Source: Lachnospiraceae bacterium | GTDB taxonomy: Bacteria; Bacillota; Clostridia; Lachnospirales; Lachnospiraceae | Direction of reading: 5' to 3' | Length of the DNA: 51,065 nucleotides | Assembly: GCA_017612555.1 (NCBI GenBank) | Contig: JAGAFR010000063.1 | Coordinates: 1-51,065 of the forward strand | Shown here: positions 1 to 9,477 of the stretch, in pieces | Position numbering within the stretch: the first letter of the stretch is position 1 | Layout: each line of letters starts with the position of its first letter | The notes under the pieces: generated by a model | Seen by the model: the letters and a program-made list of their open reading frames with translations, nothing else | Told to the model about the DNA's origin: nothing | Databases searched by the model: none | Translations under genes and position numbers: made by a program

Positions 1-40
1 AAAAGAGTCGGTTTTATGTTTGAAACCGGCTCTTTTGTGT
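1..40 (+). terminator. Intrinsic terminator of the upstream gene
   Basis: An inverted repeat pairs bases 1-14 with 23-36 (AAAAGAGTCGGTTT and AAACCGGCTCTTTT, allowing a G-T pair), and the right arm ends in a T run. It most likely ends transcription from a gene lying left of the window. Confidence 0.75.
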
Positions 41-52
41 TATTATATGCAC

Positions 53-1108
53 ATGGAAAAATCACGGGATAAGAATTATTCGGACAGATCATACCGGTTC
101 ATGATAGTGGGAACGGTCATAATGATCACGGCCGCAGTTGTGACGGGGATCCTGTTTCGATTTATATCAAAAACGATGGATAGCATACAGCCGGAAGAGA
201 CCGCCTCGTATGATAAGCATTACGCTTTCATAGCCGAGGATCCGCAGAGCGATCTGTGGGCGGAAGTTCTCAGAGCATCAAGCGACCAGGCAAAGGAATA
301 CGGTGCTTATCTTGAAGATTTCGGAAGCATTCTGGGAAGAGATTATTCGGCCGAGGATCTTCTTCGGATAGCGGTCAATTCCAAGGTGGACGGGATCATA
401 TACTCGGGCGGAAGCAGTGACAGGGTTGCAGGTCTTATCGATAAAGCGGTTGACGAGGGGATAGGTGTGGTCGTTCTGCAGAATGATGTTGAGGCATCCA
501 AGCGGCAGTGCTATGTAGGTCTCAATTATTATGAGCTGGGACAGATGTATGCCCTTCAGATAAAGAATCTCCTTGAAGCGGAGGATAAGGAGAATGTATC
601 TGTTGATATACTTGTGGACGGAGATATGTCTGAAGGCGCATCAAACCTTATAGTTATGGCCATAGAGGATTATCTTCGCAGCACGGAGTCCGACACGATC
701 CCTGACATCGCAGTCACCAGAATAGATGCTGAGGACATATTCAGCGCAGAGGAAAGGATAAGGAACATCTTCCTTGAGAAGGATAATCTGCCCGACATAA
801 TGCTGTGCGTGAACAGTGTATATACGCGATGCGCGTATCAGGCGGTAGTTGATTACAATCTGGTGGGACAGATACAGATAGTAGGTTATTTCGTAAACGA
901 TACAATACTTGAGGCAGTGGACAAACAGGTCATATATTCAACCGTATCTGTCGATACGGAAGAGATGGGCAGGTCATGCGTTCAGGCTCTCTATGAATAC
1001 AATAATATGGGTTACACCAACTCATATCTTCCGGTCAGGATAGAAGTCGTCGATCATGATAAGGCCAGCCGGATGATACGTGATAAATCAGGTGAGGCAA
1101 ACGGATGA
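53..1108 (+). CDS. Membrane-anchored sugar-binding sensor protein (XylFII-like)
   Basis: The protein has about 351 residues. One N-terminal membrane segment (about residues 15-38) is followed by an extracytoplasmic type-1 periplasmic-binding-protein fold (Peripla_BP_4-like), with a typical core around VDGIIYSGG. There is no lipobox, so it is probably held by its signal anchor. The frame is open from a TTG at 20, but that part lies in the terminator hairpin, so ATG 53 is preferred; no clear ribosome site precedes it. The stop overlaps the start of the histidine kinase gene by 4 bases. In clostridia, membrane-anchored XylFII works with a LytS kinase to sense D-xylose, and the order here is the same. 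The ligand (xylose or another monosaccharide) is inferred. Confidence 0.75.
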   Translation: MEKSRDKNYSDRSYRFMIVGTVIMITAAVVTGILFRFISKTMDSIQPEETASYDKHYAFIAEDPQSDLWAEVLRASSDQAKEYGAYLEDFGSILGRDYSAEDLLRIAVNSKVDGIIYSGGSSDRVAGLIDKAVDEGIGVVVLQNDVEASKRQCYVGLNYYELGQMYALQIKNLLEAEDKENVSVDILVDGDMSEGASNLIVMAIEDYLRSTESDTIPDIAVTRIDAEDIFSAEERIRNIFLEKDNLPDIMLCVNSVYTRCAYQAVVDYNLVGQIQIVGYFVNDTILEAVDKQVIYSTVSVDTEEMGRSCVQALYEYNNMGYTNSYLPVRIEVVDHDKASRMIRDKSGEANG

Positions 1109-2625
1109 AGACGAAAGCGTTTAAGAGAAAATGGAATAACGCTTCGGTCATGACCAAGATGCTGATCGCATTCATCGTTCCGCTTGTACTGATGCTCGTT
1201 GTTAACATCTATATGTATATAAGCATCAATACAATGATGGAAAGGGTTGATGAGATCTATGTCGTAAACGTCAGCCTCAATGAACTTGCCGATGATCTGA
1301 CTTTTCTTCAGAATTCCATGAAGGAGTATCTGGAGAGTAAAGGCACAAGTGCGCTTTATGATTACTATAAGGCCGAACAGGATTACAGGAATGAGCTTGC
1401 GGGACTGGATCTGTCGGATTCGGGAACTACCGTATATGCGCTGTTTGAGAACATCAGCAATCAATCCGAGAATTATCTTGCCACAGCCGGAGAGACTATC
1501 ACCGCCAAGCGCGGAAGGAACATAGAAAAGTACAAATCTTCCTACGAAGAGACGGTAAACATGTATTCCGATCTTCAGGCATGCATATATGCCCTCAACA
1601 ACAGTCAGTTCAAAAAGAATACATCGGATTACAGCGTACTGTTGTCATCGCTTCGATACATGGAACTCATCACTATATTGATCCTCTTCTTTATAGGGAT
1701 AGTAAATGTTATAGTCGTATTCCTCATGACGAAGAGCATGACGATGCCGCTTACCACACTGTCGCAGGCAGCCAATGAAGTTGCGGCGGGAAATTTTGAT
1801 GTGGAAGTTCCCGTTACGGAAGGCGGAGATGAGATAAGTGTCGTTTCCAAAGCGTTTGATCAGATGCTGGAGAGTATCCAGAGATATATTGCCGAGATCC
1901 GAAGCAGTGTGCTCCGTGAGAGCATGCTCAAGGAACATGAGCTTGTGATGGAGAACCGGATGAAGGAAGTTCAACTTCGCTCCCTTCAGGCACAGATCAA
2001 TCCGCATTTTCTGTTCAATACGTTAAATGCCGGTGAACAGCTTGCGATGATGGAGGGCGCCGAGAAGACGACCGAATTCATTGAGAACATGGCTGACTTT
2101 TTCAGATATAATATCAAGAAGATCGATAATGATGCCACCATCGAGGAAGAGATCGCCCTTGTCGATAAATACGTGTATATTTTAAACGTCAGGTTTACCG
2201 GCGAGATCCATTATTCAAAAGATATAGATGATGAAGTACTGAAAGTCCGGGTTCCGAGCATGATCATCCAGCCCATAGTGGAAAATGCGGTAAACTACGG
2301 TATAAGGGATATCGACTGGGAAGGGCATATCGACCTTCGGGTATTTCAGGATGATGAAAACGTATTGCTGTCCATAAAGGATAACGGTATCGGAATGAAA
2401 CAGGAGCAGATCGACAGGATATTGTCGGGAGAGGCAGCCGGGGAAGTGTCGGCAGATCATTCGGCATCAAACGGTGTGGGTCTCGGAAATGTAATAGAAA
2501 GACTGCAGATCTTTACGGGCAGAAGCGATGTTATGGATATCATCAGTGAGGGTGAAGGTTGCGGAACCGAGTTCGTGATCAAGGTTCCTAAAGATATTCA
2601 GACAGATACGGAAGATAAGAGGTAA
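1105..2625 (+). CDS. LytS/YesM-type sensor histidine kinase
   Basis: The 506-residue protein has a first membrane helix at about 18-40, an extracellular helical sensor of about 150 residues, a second helix at about 190-212, a HAMP linker at about 213-268, and a His_kinase (PF06580) core with the phospho-acceptor motif NPHFLFNTLN near residue 303. The ATPase domain follows, with an N box (VENAVNYG) and glycine-rich stretches (DNGIGMK, GVGLGNV). It should phosphorylate the adjacent YesN-type regulator. The 4-base ATGA overlap with the upstream binding protein implies translational coupling and suggests that the binding protein feeds the sensor domain. The family assignment is firm; the signal is inferred from context. 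Confidence 0.93.
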   Translation: MKTKAFKRKWNNASVMTKMLIAFIVPLVLMLVVNIYMYISINTMMERVDEIYVVNVSLNELADDLTFLQNSMKEYLESKGTSALYDYYKAEQDYRNELAGLDLSDSGTTVYALFENISNQSENYLATAGETITAKRGRNIEKYKSSYEETVNMYSDLQACIYALNNSQFKKNTSDYSVLLSSLRYMELITILILFFIGIVNVIVVFLMTKSMTMPLTTLSQAANEVAAGNFDVEVPVTEGGDEISVVSKAFDQMLESIQRYIAEIRSSVLRESMLKEHELVMENRMKEVQLRSLQAQINPHFLFNTLNAGEQLAMMEGAEKTTEFIENMADFFRYNIKKIDNDATIEEEIALVDKYVYILNVRFTGEIHYSKDIDDEVLKVRVPSMIIQPIVENAVNYGIRDIDWEGHIDLRVFQDDENVLLSIKDNGIGMKQEQIDRILSGEAAGEVSADHSASNGVGLGNVIERLQIFTGRSDVMDIISEGEGCGTEFVIKVPKDIQTDTEDKR

Positions 2626-2630
2626 GGAAA

Positions 2631-4238
2631 TTGTACAGGATACTACTTGCAGATGATGAAGGTATAGTGACCAACTCACTTACGATGATCATATCCAAGA
2701 ATTTTGAAGGGCAGTTTGAGATAGAGACCGCAAAGTCCGGAAGGATGGCTATTGAAGTGGCGGACAGGTTCAGACCTGATGTGATCTTCATGGACATCCA
2801 GATGCCCGGCATCAACGGAATTGAAGCCATGAAGGAGATAAGGATGATGCTGCCTTCGGTGATCTTCGTGGTGCTGACTGCCTACGATAAGTTCGATTAT
2901 GCCAAGGAGGCGATCGGACTAGGCGTTATAGATTACCTCAACAAACCGTATAATCAGAAATCCATCGTCGGTGTCATCGATAAAGTGATCGAACAGCTTG
3001 ACAGGAGACGCGAGAAGAGAAGACAGGATCTTCAGATCAAGGAAAGGCTCGAGACGGTCGTTCCGATAATAGAGAACGGTTTTGTATCGAGTATCATTTT
3101 TCAGGAGCCTTTTGAAGAGGAGATAGAAAACTATAAGAGCCTTATAGGGATCGATACGAACTACGGATATATGGCAGCGGTCATGTTCGGAGACATGCAG
3201 CAGGGTAATTTTCTGACGAATGCAGCGGGCTCGTCGGTTAAGGCCCAGACGGTGTATACGAAGGTCAGGGATATGATCAGGGAGACATTCCCGCAGGCGG
3301 TGGTAGGAAGCATCAGCTCCAATAAGATACCGGTCTTTGTTCCGAGAAATGACCTGTCAATGGAATATCAGGAGAGATCCGATCTGATCGAAAAATGCCG
3401 CATGGCCGCAAGACAGATGCGAAGCGCCACAGATATTCAATACCGTATAGGGATTGGCGGCATCAAGAAAATGAAGAACTGCTACGAGTCATACGAAGAA
3501 GCTTTAAAGGCTCTGTATTCGACACAGGGAAGCGTTGCTCATGTGGATGATCTTCCCATCGCGGTTTCGTACGAAGAAAGCTATCCGGCGGATCTTGAGA
3601 ATGAGCTGTTCGAAAAGCTCCAGGACGGAGAAGTCGATGCATGTCTTCTTAAAAGCGGTGAGTTTTTTGACTGGATGAGGGAAAAACACTCGGATGATAT
3701 AATGAGTATTAAGCTGAAAGCCCTTGAATTTGTTCTGCGTGCCGAAAGCGACATGTACCGCAGCGGCGGACATCTTTATGAATTTGAAAGCCGTAAGAAC
3801 TATCTGTCGGATATTAATGATCTGGCATCACTTGATGAGATCAAACAATGGTTCATGGACAAGATGAAGAACGCCGTGGCCAACATGACTACCGGAAGCA
3901 AGGACCGCACTCATTATCTTGTAAGAAAGGCACAGGATTATATAGAAGAAAACGTCAGCAGTGATATCTCATTAAACGAGATATCCGAAGAGCTCAACAT
4001 CAGCAGCTACTATTTCAGCAAGCTGTTCAAGGAAGAGACAGGCGAAGGGTTCGTTGAATACCTGACAAAGCGAAGGGTTGAAAAGGCCAAGGAGATGCTG
4101 AAGGACCCTTCAAAGAGCATCAAGGAAGTGGGAAGTGACTGCGGTTATTCGGATCCGAATTACTTCTCAAGGATATTTAAGAAGTCTACGGGTATGACAC
4201 CGACAGAGTATAAGGAGAGAGCAGGAAGTGGATTATAG
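2631..4238 (+). CDS. YesN-type response regulator with AraC output domain
   Basis: The 535-residue protein has an N-terminal receiver (about 1-120) with the acidic pair in LLADDE, the phospho-acceptor Asp in FMDIQMPG and the conserved Lys in NKPY. A long middle region follows, and the C-terminal 100 residues form two AraC helix-turn-helix motifs ending in the family signature (GYSDPNYFSRIFKKSTGMTP). The start is TTG 2631 behind AAGGAAA, 5 bases after the kinase stop. The predicted role is to activate the downstream sugar transporter when the kinase is stimulated. The coding end overlaps the next gene by 11 bases. Confidence 0.93.
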   Translation: MYRILLADDEGIVTNSLTMIISKNFEGQFEIETAKSGRMAIEVADRFRPDVIFMDIQMPGINGIEAMKEIRMMLPSVIFVVLTAYDKFDYAKEAIGLGVIDYLNKPYNQKSIVGVIDKVIEQLDRRREKRRQDLQIKERLETVVPIIENGFVSSIIFQEPFEEEIENYKSLIGIDTNYGYMAAVMFGDMQQGNFLTNAAGSSVKAQTVYTKVRDMIRETFPQAVVGSISSNKIPVFVPRNDLSMEYQERSDLIEKCRMAARQMRSATDIQYRIGIGGIKKMKNCYESYEEALKALYSTQGSVAHVDDLPIAVSYEESYPADLENELFEKLQDGEVDACLLKSGEFFDWMREKHSDDIMSIKLKALEFVLRAESDMYRSGGHLYEFESRKNYLSDINDLASLDEIKQWFMDKMKNAVANMTTGSKDRTHYLVRKAQDYIEENVSSDISLNEISEELNISSYYFSKLFKEETGEGFVEYLTKRRVEKAKEMLKDPSKSIKEVGSDCGYSDPNYFSRIFKKSTGMTPTEYKERAGSGL

Positions 4239-5262
4239 AAAGATAACAGTCATAATATGTACGATCCTCTCAGCGGTTCTGATAGCAGGGTGCGGATCCA
4301 CCGCATCCGGTAACGTGGAGTCTCCCATTCAGGAGGATGACAGGATACAGATCGGGTTGTCCATCGATTCTCTTCTTATAGAAAGATGGTCAAGAGAAAG
4401 AGATCTGTTCGTATCCAAGGCTCAGGAACTCGGGGCTGAGGTCAATGTACAGAACGCCAACGGAATAGTCGAGGAACAGATAAAGCAGATCCGCTACTTT
4501 ATAGATAAGAAGATGGATGTCATAGTGGTGATCGCGATAGACGACCTTGCACTGCGGGATATTATTGCCGAGGCCAAGAAAGAAGGGATCAAGGTGATCG
4601 CTTATGACAGACCCGTCAGAAATGCCAATGTGGACCTGTATCTGTCGGTGGACAATGAAAAGGTCGGAGAACTGATGGCGGAGTATATCAGGGATTACAT
4701 CGGTAATGAGGGTACGGTGATCCAGGTAAAGGGATCCCCGACAGATTATAATGTCCAGATGGTCCAGAACGGATTTGAAAGGATACTCTCCACCACCAAG
4801 ATAAAAGTGGATTATGCCAAGTTTTCCGAAGGATGGGTAGCTGAAAACGGTTTTATCGTTACGGATGAATACCTCAACACCGGAAAAGTCCCGGATGCCA
4901 TAATGTGCGGAAATGATAACCTGGCTGCCAATGCCATAAGAGCGCTCATTGAGCACAGGCTGGGAGGAAAAGTCTGCGTTGTCGGTCAGGATGCGGACCT
5001 TGAGGCATGTCAGAGGATAGTTGAAGGAATGCAGTACATGACAGTGTATAAGCCTGTCGAGAAGCTTGCGATAAAGGCAGCGGAGAGGGCTGTGGATATG
5101 GCTGCGGGGGTTCCGCTGGGGCTTAAGGATACGTTCAATGACGGAACATATGATGTTCCGTATGAGAAGCTGGAACCGATAGCCGTTACCAAGTCCAATA
5201 TGGATGAGGTGATCACGGGAAAATACCATCAGAAGAATGAGATATACTTAAACGTCCAATAG
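4228..5262 (+). CDS. Sugar-binding lipoprotein of the sensor operon
   Basis: The 344-residue protein has a lipoprotein signal peptide with lipobox LIAGC (Cys 22) and a Peripla_BP_4 fold like xylose- and ribose-binding proteins (core motifs IAYDRPVRNA, VDYAKFSEGW, CGNDNLAANA). The start is GTG 4228, inside the 3' end of the regulator gene, so the two are translationally coupled. A strong terminator follows, so this protein belongs to the sensor operon rather than to the transporter operon. It may present sugar to the sensor or to the importer; the choice cannot be made from sequence. Confidence 0.85.
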   Translation: MDYRKITVIICTILSAVLIAGCGSTASGNVESPIQEDDRIQIGLSIDSLLIERWSRERDLFVSKAQELGAEVNVQNANGIVEEQIKQIRYFIDKKMDVIVVIAIDDLALRDIIAEAKKEGIKVIAYDRPVRNANVDLYLSVDNEKVGELMAEYIRDYIGNEGTVIQVKGSPTDYNVQMVQNGFERILSTTKIKVDYAKFSEGWVAENGFIVTDEYLNTGKVPDAIMCGNDNLAANAIRALIEHRLGGKVCVVGQDADLEACQRIVEGMQYMTVYKPVEKLAIKAAERAVDMAAGVPLGLKDTFNDGTYDVPYEKLEPIAVTKSNMDEVITGKYHQKNEIYLNVQ

Positions 5263-5296
5263 CAAAAGCAGTGTAAATACAAGGGTTATAAGCGAC

Positions 5297-5349
5297 GGCT
5301 AGCATAATCTTGATGTGTCTGTAACAAGATTGTGCTAGCCTTTGTTTTT
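5297..5349 (+). terminator. Intrinsic terminator ending the sensor operon
   Basis: A 16-bp stem (5297-5312 with 5325-5340, GGCTAGCATAATCTTG against its complement with one G-T pair) is followed by TTTGTTTTT. It separates the sensor operon from the ABC transporter operon. Confidence 0.92.
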
Positions 5350-5371
5350 CCAAAAGAGCAAAGATAAAATT

Positions 5372-5400
5372 TTGAAGAAACTGACAAGTCTTTCTAGAAT
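5372..5400 (+). promoter_or_regulatory. Sigma-A promoter of the sugar ABC operon
   Basis: TTGAAG and TAGAAT are separated by 17 bases, about 70 bases upstream of the binding-protein start. A small inverted repeat CGGGTG/CACCCG (about 5424-5443) lies in the leader, and GGGAGG (about 5459-5464) is the ribosome site. No exact operator for the YesN-type regulator could be defined. Confidence 0.6.
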
Positions 5401-5470
5401 GCCTGGTGATAATGTGTTAGATGTCGGGTGACATGGTGCCACCCGGAAGAAAAATAAGGGAGGACAAAAA

Positions 5471-6634
5471 ATGTCTAGGAAAGTATTATCAGTATTACTT
5501 GCAACAGCAATGACAGCTTCTCTTCTTGTAGGTTGTGGCGGATCAGCAGCAGCTCCTGCAGCTGACGCAGCTCCTGCAGCAACAGAAGAAGCAGCACCGG
5601 CAGCAGATGCAGCTACAGAGGAAGCAGCTCCTGCAGCAGCAGATGAAGCAACAGCAGGCAAGAAGGTTGGCGTAGCAATGCCTACAAAGGATCTTCAGAG
5701 ATGGAACCAGGATGGTTCTAACATGGAAGAGCAGCTTAAGGCAGCTGGTTACGAAGTTGACCTTCAGTACGCTTCAAACGACGTTCAGACTCAGGTTTCT
5801 CAGATCGAGAACATGATCAACGGCGGATGCAACGTTCTTGTTATCGCTTCTATCGACGGTGAGTCACTTGGTACTGTACTTGAGACAGCTAAGGCTGCAG
5901 GCATTCCTGTAATCGCTTATGACCGTCTTATCATGAAGACAGACGCAGTTTCTTACTATGCAACATTCGATAACTACATGGTAGGAACAAAGCAGGGTCA
6001 GTACATCATCGATACACTTGACCTCAACAACGCAGCAGGACCTTTCACAATGGAAGTTACCGGTGGAGATCCCGGCGATAACAACGCTAAGTTCTTCTAC
6101 AATGGTGCAATGGATCTTCTTAAGCCTTTCATCGACGAGGGTAAGATCGTTGTTAAGTCAGGACAGGTTGACTTCGAGCAGGTTGCTACAGCTTCATGGG
6201 CTACAGAGAATGCTCAGTCAAGAATGGAGAACATCCTTTCAACCAACTATGCTGATGGAACAGACCTTGATATCTGCCTTTGCTCAAACGACTCTACAGC
6301 ACTTGGTGTTGAGAACGCACTTGCAGCAAACTACAAGGGCAAATATCCCATCATCACAGGTCAGGACTGTGACGTTGCAAACGTTAAGAACATGATCGAT
6401 GGTAAGCAGTCAATGTCAATCTTCAAGGATACACGTACTCTTGCAGCTCAGGTTGTTAAGATGGTTGGTCAGATCCTTAAGGGCGAGACAGTTGATGTTA
6501 ACGATACTACAACATACGACAATGGAACGGGCGTTATCCCTTCATTCCTTTGCGAGCCTGTATTCGCTGATATCAACAACTACAAAGAGATTCTTCTTGA
6601 CAGCGGTTACTACACAGAGGCAGATCTTCAGTAA
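5471..6634 (+). CDS. Monosaccharide ABC transporter, substrate-binding lipoprotein (ChvE/XylF-like)
   Basis: The 387-residue protein begins with a signal peptide and lipobox LLVGC (Cys 22). An Ala/Glu/Pro-rich linker of about 40 residues (AAPAADAAPAATEEAAPAAD) precedes a Peripla_BP_4 domain containing MPTKDLQRWNQDG, IAYDRLIMKTDAVSYY and CLCSNDSTALGVENAL, which resemble ChvE and XylF multiple-sugar binders. Codon choice is much narrower than in neighbouring genes (CTT, GCA and AAG dominate), which suggests very high expression. It is the first gene of the transporter operon. The substrate is probably an aldose such as xylose, glucose or galactose; this is inferred. Confidence 0.9.
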   Translation: MSRKVLSVLLATAMTASLLVGCGGSAAAPAADAAPAATEEAAPAADAATEEAAPAAADEATAGKKVGVAMPTKDLQRWNQDGSNMEEQLKAAGYEVDLQYASNDVQTQVSQIENMINGGCNVLVIASIDGESLGTVLETAKAAGIPVIAYDRLIMKTDAVSYYATFDNYMVGTKQGQYIIDTLDLNNAAGPFTMEVTGGDPGDNNAKFFYNGAMDLLKPFIDEGKIVVKSGQVDFEQVATASWATENAQSRMENILSTNYADGTDLDICLCSNDSTALGVENALAANYKGKYPIITGQDCDVANVKNMIDGKQSMSIFKDTRTLAAQVVKMVGQILKGETVDVNDTTTYDNGTGVIPSFLCEPVFADINNYKEILLDSGYYTEADLQ

Positions 6635-6662
6635 TAACTGTTGACAAAGTGATCTACATTAA

Positions 6663-6693
6663 AATAACAGGCGGGTTATTCCCGCCTGTTATT
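6663..6693 (+). terminator. Hairpin between binding-protein and ATPase genes
   Basis: A perfect 13-bp stem (6663-6675 with 6681-6693) has a TTATT loop but no T run after it. Such hairpins often allow partial read-through or protect the 3' end of an abundant binding-protein mRNA, so this one would keep the binding protein in excess over the membrane components. Confidence 0.7.
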
Positions 6694-6733
6694 AAATAAA
6701 GGTATCATATAATGGATTTAGGAGGGATACATT

Positions 6734-8275
6734 TTGGCTAAGATAATTCTTGAAATGAAAAACATAACCAAAACCTTCCCCGGTGTAAAGGCACTTGATA
6801 ACGTTAATCTGAAAGTTGAGGAAGGAGAGATCCATGCACTGGTCGGAGAAAACGGTGCAGGGAAATCCACCCTGATGAATGTACTGAGCGGTATCTATCC
6901 GTACGGAACATACGAAGGGGACATCATTTACAACGGAGAGGTATGTAAATTTAACAAGATAAAGGATTCCGAAGAAAAGGGAATCGTTATCATCCATCAG
7001 GAACTCGCACTTATTCCGTATATGTCGATCGGCGAGAACATGTTCCTCGGAAACGAGAGAGGTAAGGCAGCTGCGATCGATTGGAATGAGACATACGGCG
7101 AGGCAGACAAGTTCCTTAAGATGGTAGGGTTGTCAGACAGTTCCAGAACACTTGTCAAAGAACTCGGAACAGGTAAGCAGCAGCTGGTTGAGATCGCAAA
7201 AGCTCTCGCTAAGAATGCCAAGCTTCTTATCCTTGATGAGCCTACATCATCTCTTAATGAAAAAGATTCAAGAGCACTTCTTGATCTTCTTCTCCGTTTC
7301 AAGAAAGAAAACGGTTTAACATCGATCATCATATCTCATAAGCTTAACGAGGTTTCATATGTTGCGGATAAGATCACGGTAGTACGTGACGGATCTACGA
7401 TCGAGACTCTCGATAAGACAAAAGAAGAGATTTCAGAAGATAGAATAATAAAGGGAATGGTAGGACGTGAGATCACGGACCGTTTCCCGAAGAGACACGA
7501 CGTCAAGATCGGAGATATCAACCTCGAAGTAAAAGACTGGAGCGTATATCATCCTCTCTATCCCGAGAAGAAAGTTGTCGACAATGTATCTTTCAATGTA
7601 CGTAAAGGTGAGGTTGTCGGAATATACGGTCTTATGGGAGCAGGACGTACAGAGCTTGCTATGAGTATCTTCGGTAAATCATACGGTACCGGCATAACCG
7701 GACATATGATGCTCAAGGGCAAAGAAGTAAATCTTAAGAATGTCAAGGAAGCGATCAAGAATAAACTTGCTTACGTTACAGAGGATCGTAAGGGTAACGG
7801 ACTCGTACTCAACAATCCCATCAAGATCAACACTACTCTTGCAAACCTTGATGCGGTCAGCGCTAAGAGCATCATAGATAAGGATAAAGAGTATCAGGTT
7901 GCGGTTGAATACAAGGATAAGCTCCGCACCAAAACACCTACCGTTGAACAGAATGTAGGAAATCTTTCCGGTGGTAACCAGCAGAAGGTCCTTCTTGCAA
8001 AGTGGATGTTTGCTGAGCCGGATGTACTTATTCTCGATGAGCCTACACGTGGTATCGATGTCGGCGCAAAATACGAGATATACTGTATCATCAACGATCT
8101 TGTCAAAGAGGGTAAGTCAGTTGTCATGATATCATCCGAGCTTCCCGAGACCATCGGTATGAGTGACAGGATATATGTCATGAACGAAGGTAAGTTCGTA
8201 GGTGAGCTCAAGCAGGAAGAGGCCAGCCAGGAGTCGATAATGGCTTGCATCATGAGATCGGGAAGGGGTGAGTAA
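6734..8275 (+). CDS. Monosaccharide ABC transporter ATP-binding protein (XylG/MglA/MmsA family)
   Basis: The 513-residue protein has two fused nucleotide-binding domains. The first has Walker [10 protein letters not shown] (about 38-46) and Walker [12 protein letters not shown]. The second has the usual degenerate Walker A (GLMGAGRTE), an intact signature LSGGNQQK and Walker [13 protein letters not shown]. The length fits MglA/XylG/MmsA. The start is a TTG close behind GGAGGG. It powers sugar import with the two permeases encoded directly downstream (2-base gap to the first). Confidence 0.95.
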   Translation: MAKIILEMKNITKTFPGVKALDNVNLKVEEGEIHALVGENGAGKSTLMNVLSGIYPYGTYEGDIIYNGEVCKFNKIKDSEEKGIVIIHQELALIPYMSIGENMFLGNERGKAAAIDWNETYGEADKFLKMVGLSDSSRTLVKELGTGKQQLVEIAKALAKNAKLLILDEPTSSLNEKDSRALLDLLLRFKKENGLTSIIISHKLNEVSYVADKITVVRDGSTIETLDKTKEEISEDRIIKGMVGREITDRFPKRHDVKIGDINLEVKDWSVYHPLYPEKKVVDNVSFNVRKGEVVGIYGLMGAGRTELAMSIFGKSYGTGITGHMMLKGKEVNLKNVKEAIKNKLAYVTEDRKGNGLVLNNPIKINTTLANLDAVSAKSIIDKDKEYQVAVEYKDKLRTKTPTVEQNVGNLSGGNQQKVLLAKWMFAEPDVLILDEPTRGIDVGAKYEIYCIINDLVKEGKSVVMISSELPETIGMSDRIYVMNEGKFVGELKQEEASQESIMACIMRSGRGE

Positions 8276-8277
8276 CG

Positions 8278-9459
8278 ATGGCAAAAGTGAATTATTCGGC
8301 AGTATTTAAAAAATATGCGATGGCGATCGTTCTTGTTCTTGTCATCATCCTGTTTTACATCCTGACAAACAAGGCAATCCTCTATCCGCAGAATATCAAC
8401 AACCTTCTTTCACAGAACGCTTATGTGTTTGTTCTGGCTACCGGTATGCTTCTGTGCATACTGACAGGTGGTAACATCGACCTTGCCGTCGGATCGGTCG
8501 TCTGTTTCGCAGGTGCCGTCGGTGGTGTGGTTCTTGATAAGGACATGAACTTTATCGTTGCATTTGCGATAATGCTTCTCATAGGATTGGCAGTAGGTAT
8601 GTGGCAGGGATTCTGGATCGCATTTGTCAACGTTCCTCCGTTTATCGCAACCCTTGCAGGTATGTACGCTTTCAGAGGACTGTCAAACGTTGTTCTGGGC
8701 GGACAGGCGATAAACCTTGCCAAGATGGATTCATTCCTTAATACATTCGGTGGCGGTGCAAACTGCTATATCCCCGGTTCCACCATAAGCCTTCTCGGTA
8801 ACGACGTTAACGTTACATGTATGGCAGCAGGTATAATTGGTATAGCAATTTATCTCATCATGACCATTAGCGGACGTATCAATACGAAGAAGCGCGGATA
8901 TGAGACGGCTCCTCTTGTGGGTGATGTTGCCAAGATGATCATCATTTCAGCCGTTGTATTATATCTGACATACAAGCTTGCTGCATATCAGGGTATTCCC
9001 ACATCCCTTATCTGGGTACTTCTTGTAGTCATCGCGTTTGGTTATGTGACTCAGAAGACAACGATAGGTCGTGACCTGTATGCGGTCGGCGGTAATAAGA
9101 AGGCAGCACAGCTTTCAGGTGTCAATGTTAAGAAGGTTTACTTCTTTGCATATTCGTTCATGGGACTTCTTTCGGGACTTGCCGGAACACTTACGATAGC
9201 AAGAGCAGCATCTGCTCAGCCTACATACGGTCAGGGCTACGAGATGGATGCCATCGGTGCATGCTTCATCGGTGGAGCCAGTGCTTACGGCGGAATAGGA
9301 ACAGTTCCCGGAGTCATAATCGGTGCACTTCTTATGGGTGTCATCAACCAGGGTATGTCCATTTGCGGTGTTGATGCCAACTATCAGAAAGCAGTTAAAG
9401 GTCTGGTTCTTCTGGGCGCGGTTATCTTTGATGTAGTATCAAAGAAAGAGAAAAAATAA
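8278..9459 (+). CDS. Monosaccharide ABC transporter permease 1 (XylH/MmsB-like)
   Basis: The 393-residue membrane protein has many hydrophobic helices and the BPD_transp_2 signature regions (LATGMLLCILTGGNIDLAVG near the N-terminus; GACFIGGASAYGGIGTVPG near the C-terminus). The length matches XylH. It starts 2 bases after the ATPase stop. It is clearly paralogous to the next gene, so the transporter probably has a heterodimeric channel. Confidence 0.93.
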   Translation: MAKVNYSAVFKKYAMAIVLVLVIILFYILTNKAILYPQNINNLLSQNAYVFVLATGMLLCILTGGNIDLAVGSVVCFAGAVGGVVLDKDMNFIVAFAIMLLIGLAVGMWQGFWIAFVNVPPFIATLAGMYAFRGLSNVVLGGQAINLAKMDSFLNTFGGGANCYIPGSTISLLGNDVNVTCMAAGIIGIAIYLIMTISGRINTKKRGYETAPLVGDVAKMIIISAVVLYLTYKLAAYQGIPTSLIWVLLVVIAFGYVTQKTTIGRDLYAVGGNKKAAQLSGVNVKKVYFFAYSFMGLLSGLAGTLTIARAASAQPTYGQGYEMDAIGACFIGGASAYGGIGTVPGVIIGALLMGVINQGMSICGVDANYQKAVKGLVLLGAVIFDVVSKKEKK

Positions 9460-9477
9460 CAAAGGAAGGATAGAGAA

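Noticed and set aside
20-52. TTG start at base 20 for the first gene
   Set aside because: It lies inside the upstream terminator hairpin and would add Cys/Tyr residues not expected before the basic N-terminus; ATG 53 is more credible.
4390-5229. Minus-strand frame of 279 residues opposite the binding lipoprotein gene
   Set aside because: It has no ribosome site and no recognisable domain, and it is fully covered by a convincing + strand gene.
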